From: Thioflexithrix psekupsensis
GTDB taxonomy: Bacteria; Pseudomonadota; Gammaproteobacteria; Beggiatoales; Beggiatoaceae
Reading direction: 5' to 3'
DNA: 64,000 nucleotides
NCBI RefSeq assembly: GCF_002149925.1
Contig: NZ_MSLT01000012.1
Location: forward strand, 682,001 to 746,000
Below the pieces are notes generated by a model. That model saw only the letters and a list, made by a program, of their open reading frames with translations, did no database searches and had not been told where the DNA came from. Of this stretch, positions 61,650-64,000 are shown piece by piece. The translations under genes were made by a program, and so were the position numbers. Numbering within the stretch: the first letter of the stretch is position 1; every line of letters begins with the position of its first letter.

Positions 61650-64000
61650 ATGTCTTATTGCAATCTTATTGAATTATTACAACAGCGTGCCGAATCGACT
61701 CCGAATCGACTGGCTTATAGTTTTTTAATTGACGGTGAAATTGGCCGCGAGATTCCTATTGACTACAAAACACTGGCACAACGCGCCCAAGCCATTGCAG
61801 CAGAATTACAAAAAAAAAGTACAAATTGGGGATCGGGCTTTACTGCTTTATCCACAAGGAATTGACTACGTTGCGGCCTTTTTTGGTTGTTTATACGCGG
61901 GAGTGATTGGTGTTCCAGTATTTCCGCCGCGAGGAAAATCCACTGATAGTCGTATTCAAGCCATTGCGCAAGATTGCCAAGCGGCGATTGTGTTGACGGT
62001 GGATAATGTAAAGCAAAATGTTACACAACACTTAGATTATGCGCCCAGTTTGCGCGAATTGCCTTGGTTGGCGACGGATAGCGTGTCACTGGATGCCGCA
62101 TCAGATTGGACAGCACCGACAGGAATTGAACGATCTACGCTTGCTTTTTTGCAGTACACATCAGGGTCAACAGGTACTCCAAAAGGGGTCATGGTTAGCC
62201 ACGGCAATCTGCTGCATAATAACGAATACATGGCAGATATTTGGGGGGGTTCTGTAGACAGCGTGATGGTGACGTGGTTGCCGATATTTCACGACATGGG
62301 CTTAATCTATGGCATTCTGCACCCGATGTATAACGGCTATCCCTGTTATTTGATGTCGCCTGCGACTTTTGTACAACGTCCGTTTCGTTGGTTACACGCC
62401 ATTTCGCATTACCGTGCGACACACAGCGGCGCGCCGAATTTCGCCTACGATTTATGTGCGCAAAAGATTACACCAGAACAACGACAACAACTTGACCTCA
62501 GCGCGTGGGAAATGAGCCTAAACGGTGCCGAGCCAGTGCGGGCTGAAACTTATGAACAATTTTATGCGGCATTTAAAGAATGCGGCTTAAAAAACACTGT
62601 AATTTCACAAGGTTATGGACAAGCCGAAACCACATTAGTGGTGGCAGGCGCACGTTATCAAGATGAACCCCATATCATTCATATTCGCGGCGATTTGCTT
62701 GAAACCCAACACATCGCCGTCGCCGCACACCCAGAACATCCAGAAAAACAACGGTTTGTCGGATCAGGCGTGGTCGCAGCGGATGCCGATTTGCGTATTG
62801 TCAATCCCGACACGTTACACGAATGTGCGGCGGGGGAAATTGGGGAAATTTGGCTGAACAGTCCCAGTGTTACACATGGTTATTGGCAGCGACCCCATGA
62901 AACTGCGGCGACATTTGGTGCAAAATTACACGGCAAAGCCTACGCCCGCACGGGCGATCTGGGATTTGTATTAGAAGATCAATTGTTTATCACAGGACGT
63001 ATTAAGGACATGATGGTGATTCGTGGCAACAATCACTATCCGCAAGACATTGAATATACAGTAGAAATGGCGCATTCTGCGCTGCGAGAAAATGGACATG
63101 GTGCGGCTTTTTCCATTCAAGTGGACGGAGAAGAACGCCTTGTTGTTGTACAAGAAGTCAAACGCGAAGCCTTACGCCAATTGGACAGCAACGCGGTGTT
63201 TTCGGCGATTCGTCAAACAGTTTCAGAGGTACATGACTTACAAATTTACGCTATTGTTTTACTGAAAACCGACTCAATCCCCCGCACGTCTAGCGGAAAA
63301 ATTCAGCGCAGTGCCTGCCGCGAAGCCTTTTTAAAAGAAGAATTGCACGTTGTCGCACGATGGCAGCAGCAAGACGTGAAATCTGCCGTCGCCACGTCTT
63401 CCATTACAAAAAATATCCCACAAAAATCAACGGCAGAAATTCAAAATAAATTACTGGAATTGATTAAACTGTATTTAAAAATTACCCCAGAACAGTTAGA
63501 TTTTAATGAACCCTTATTCCGTTATGGTTTGGATTCGGTCACGGCTTTGGGCATTGCGGGTGAATTAGAAGACAATTTAGGCATTCCGTGTTCTCCTACG
63601 CTGCTTTATGATTACCCAAATGTAAACGCATTGCTCGCCCATTTAACGGGCGCGCCCGCCACCTCACGTTTTACACCTGTTGCAATTTCAGAAATACAAA
63701 ATGATGAACCCATTGCCATTATTGGCCTAGCCTGTCGTTTTCCCGGTGCAGAAAACAGCGAGGCGTTTTTGCAATTGTTACACACGGGACAAAACGCCGT
63801 CGTTCCCGCAAACAGTCAACGTTGGAAACAAGATTCGTTTTACGGAAAAGGACAAAATCCCCATGATGAACATCCGCGCCGTGGCGGATTTTTATCGCAA
63901 GTTACTGGTTTTGAACCCGAATTTTTCGCCATCGCCCCACGCGAAGCCGAACAAATCGATCCCCAACAACGCCTATTATTAGAAGTCACTTGGGAAGCCT
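61650..64000 (+). CDS. Modular synthase start: fatty acyl-AMP ligase, carrier protein, ketosynthase (frameshifted, partial)
   Basis: The first 56 codons (MSYCNLIELLQQRAES...) and the long frame from about 61819 belong to one protein. They are split by a +1 shift in nine A (61810-61818); with eight A the text runs AAELQKKVQIGDRALLLYPQG. The acyl-AMP ligase part has YTSGSTGTPKGV (about 62157-62190) and WLPIFHDMGL, the FAAL type, YGQAETT, and GRIKDMMVIRG. A phosphopantetheine carrier follows (FRYGLDSVTAL, about 63520-63560), then a type I ketosynthase start (EPIAIIGLACRFPG, about 63700) reaching QIDPQQRLLLEVTWEA at the window end. It should load a fatty acid onto a polyketide line. The rest lies beyond the window. 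Confidence 0.92.

Overview
The window looks like chromosome from a low-to-mid GC gammaproteobacterium. Support comes from the housekeeping set (sdhE, maf, folD, ilvA, nadB, rseC-mucD, metK, ahcY, rapZ, pssA, radA), a CCA-encoding tRNA-Arg(CCG) of gammaproteobacterial type, and type II secretion genes. A sulfide:quinone-reductase-like flavoprotein, a probable tungsten aldehyde oxidoreductase operon, many c-di-GMP and cyclase signalling proteins, and a family of short GTCAGAATCAGAATTTACAGAATT inverted-repeat elements suggest a Beggiatoa/Thiotrichales-like sulfur bacterium. That placement is inference; no marker rRNA is present.

Layout. 1-1.6 kb: an AT-rich solitary DNA methyltransferase, small overlapping frames and the decayed 3' end of a PIN-domain gene that reads into hrpA. 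1.6-7.7 kb (+): hrpA, a hybrid-sensor-like histidine kinase, tRNA-Arg and sdhE. 20.0-7.7 kb (-): a long leftward run, ilvA - DUF2919-like membrane protein - folD - GAF/HD-GYP - envC - ctpA - DJ-1 - class II aldolase - large STAND/TPR ATPase - maf. 20.0-23.5 kb: an AT-rich accessory island with a decayed intergenic stretch and a two-gene operon of a GNAT-PIN multidomain protein and an ASCH protein. This is the best candidate for an undescribed system. 23.5-28.1 kb: a gspI gene and, leftward, an AorABC-type aldehyde oxidoreductase operon with a MoaD-like sulfur carrier. 28.6-36.2 kb: an adenylate/guanylate cyclase with HAMP-PAS-GAF, a DUF498 protein, two DUF4398 lipoproteins, a TAXI solute-binding protein and nadB. 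36.5-39.9 kb (+): rseC, mucD/degP, a glutaredoxin-like protein and an SQR-like flavoprotein. 40.1-46.5 kb (+): metK-ahcY (methyl cycle), rapZ-EIIA, pssA, an orphan urtE-like ATPase and a PstS-like protein. 46.7-52.7 kb (+): a chemoreceptor, then a type II secretion-like I-J-K-L cluster ending in a radical SAM activase. 52.9-59.9 kb (+): a diheme cytochrome c made by tandem duplication, ppnP, and two large secreted proteins. 60-64 kb (+): radA, then the start of a modular FAAL-ACP-KS polyketide synthase with a one-base frameshift in a run of nine A.

How it works together. Several groups are functional units: metK/ahcY make SAM and clear SAH; rseC/mucD belong to envelope stress control; envC/ctpA act on cell-wall remodelling; aorA-D encode an aldehyde oxidoreductase, its Fe-S and FAD electron-transfer subunits and a cofactor sulfur carrier; the pseudopilin cluster may export secreted proteins such as the two encoded at 55-60 kb. 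Three copies of a roughly 137-bp MITE-like repeat (one truncated) and about half a dozen related GTCTGAATC palindromes lie in intergenic spaces, one directly against the chemoreceptor start.
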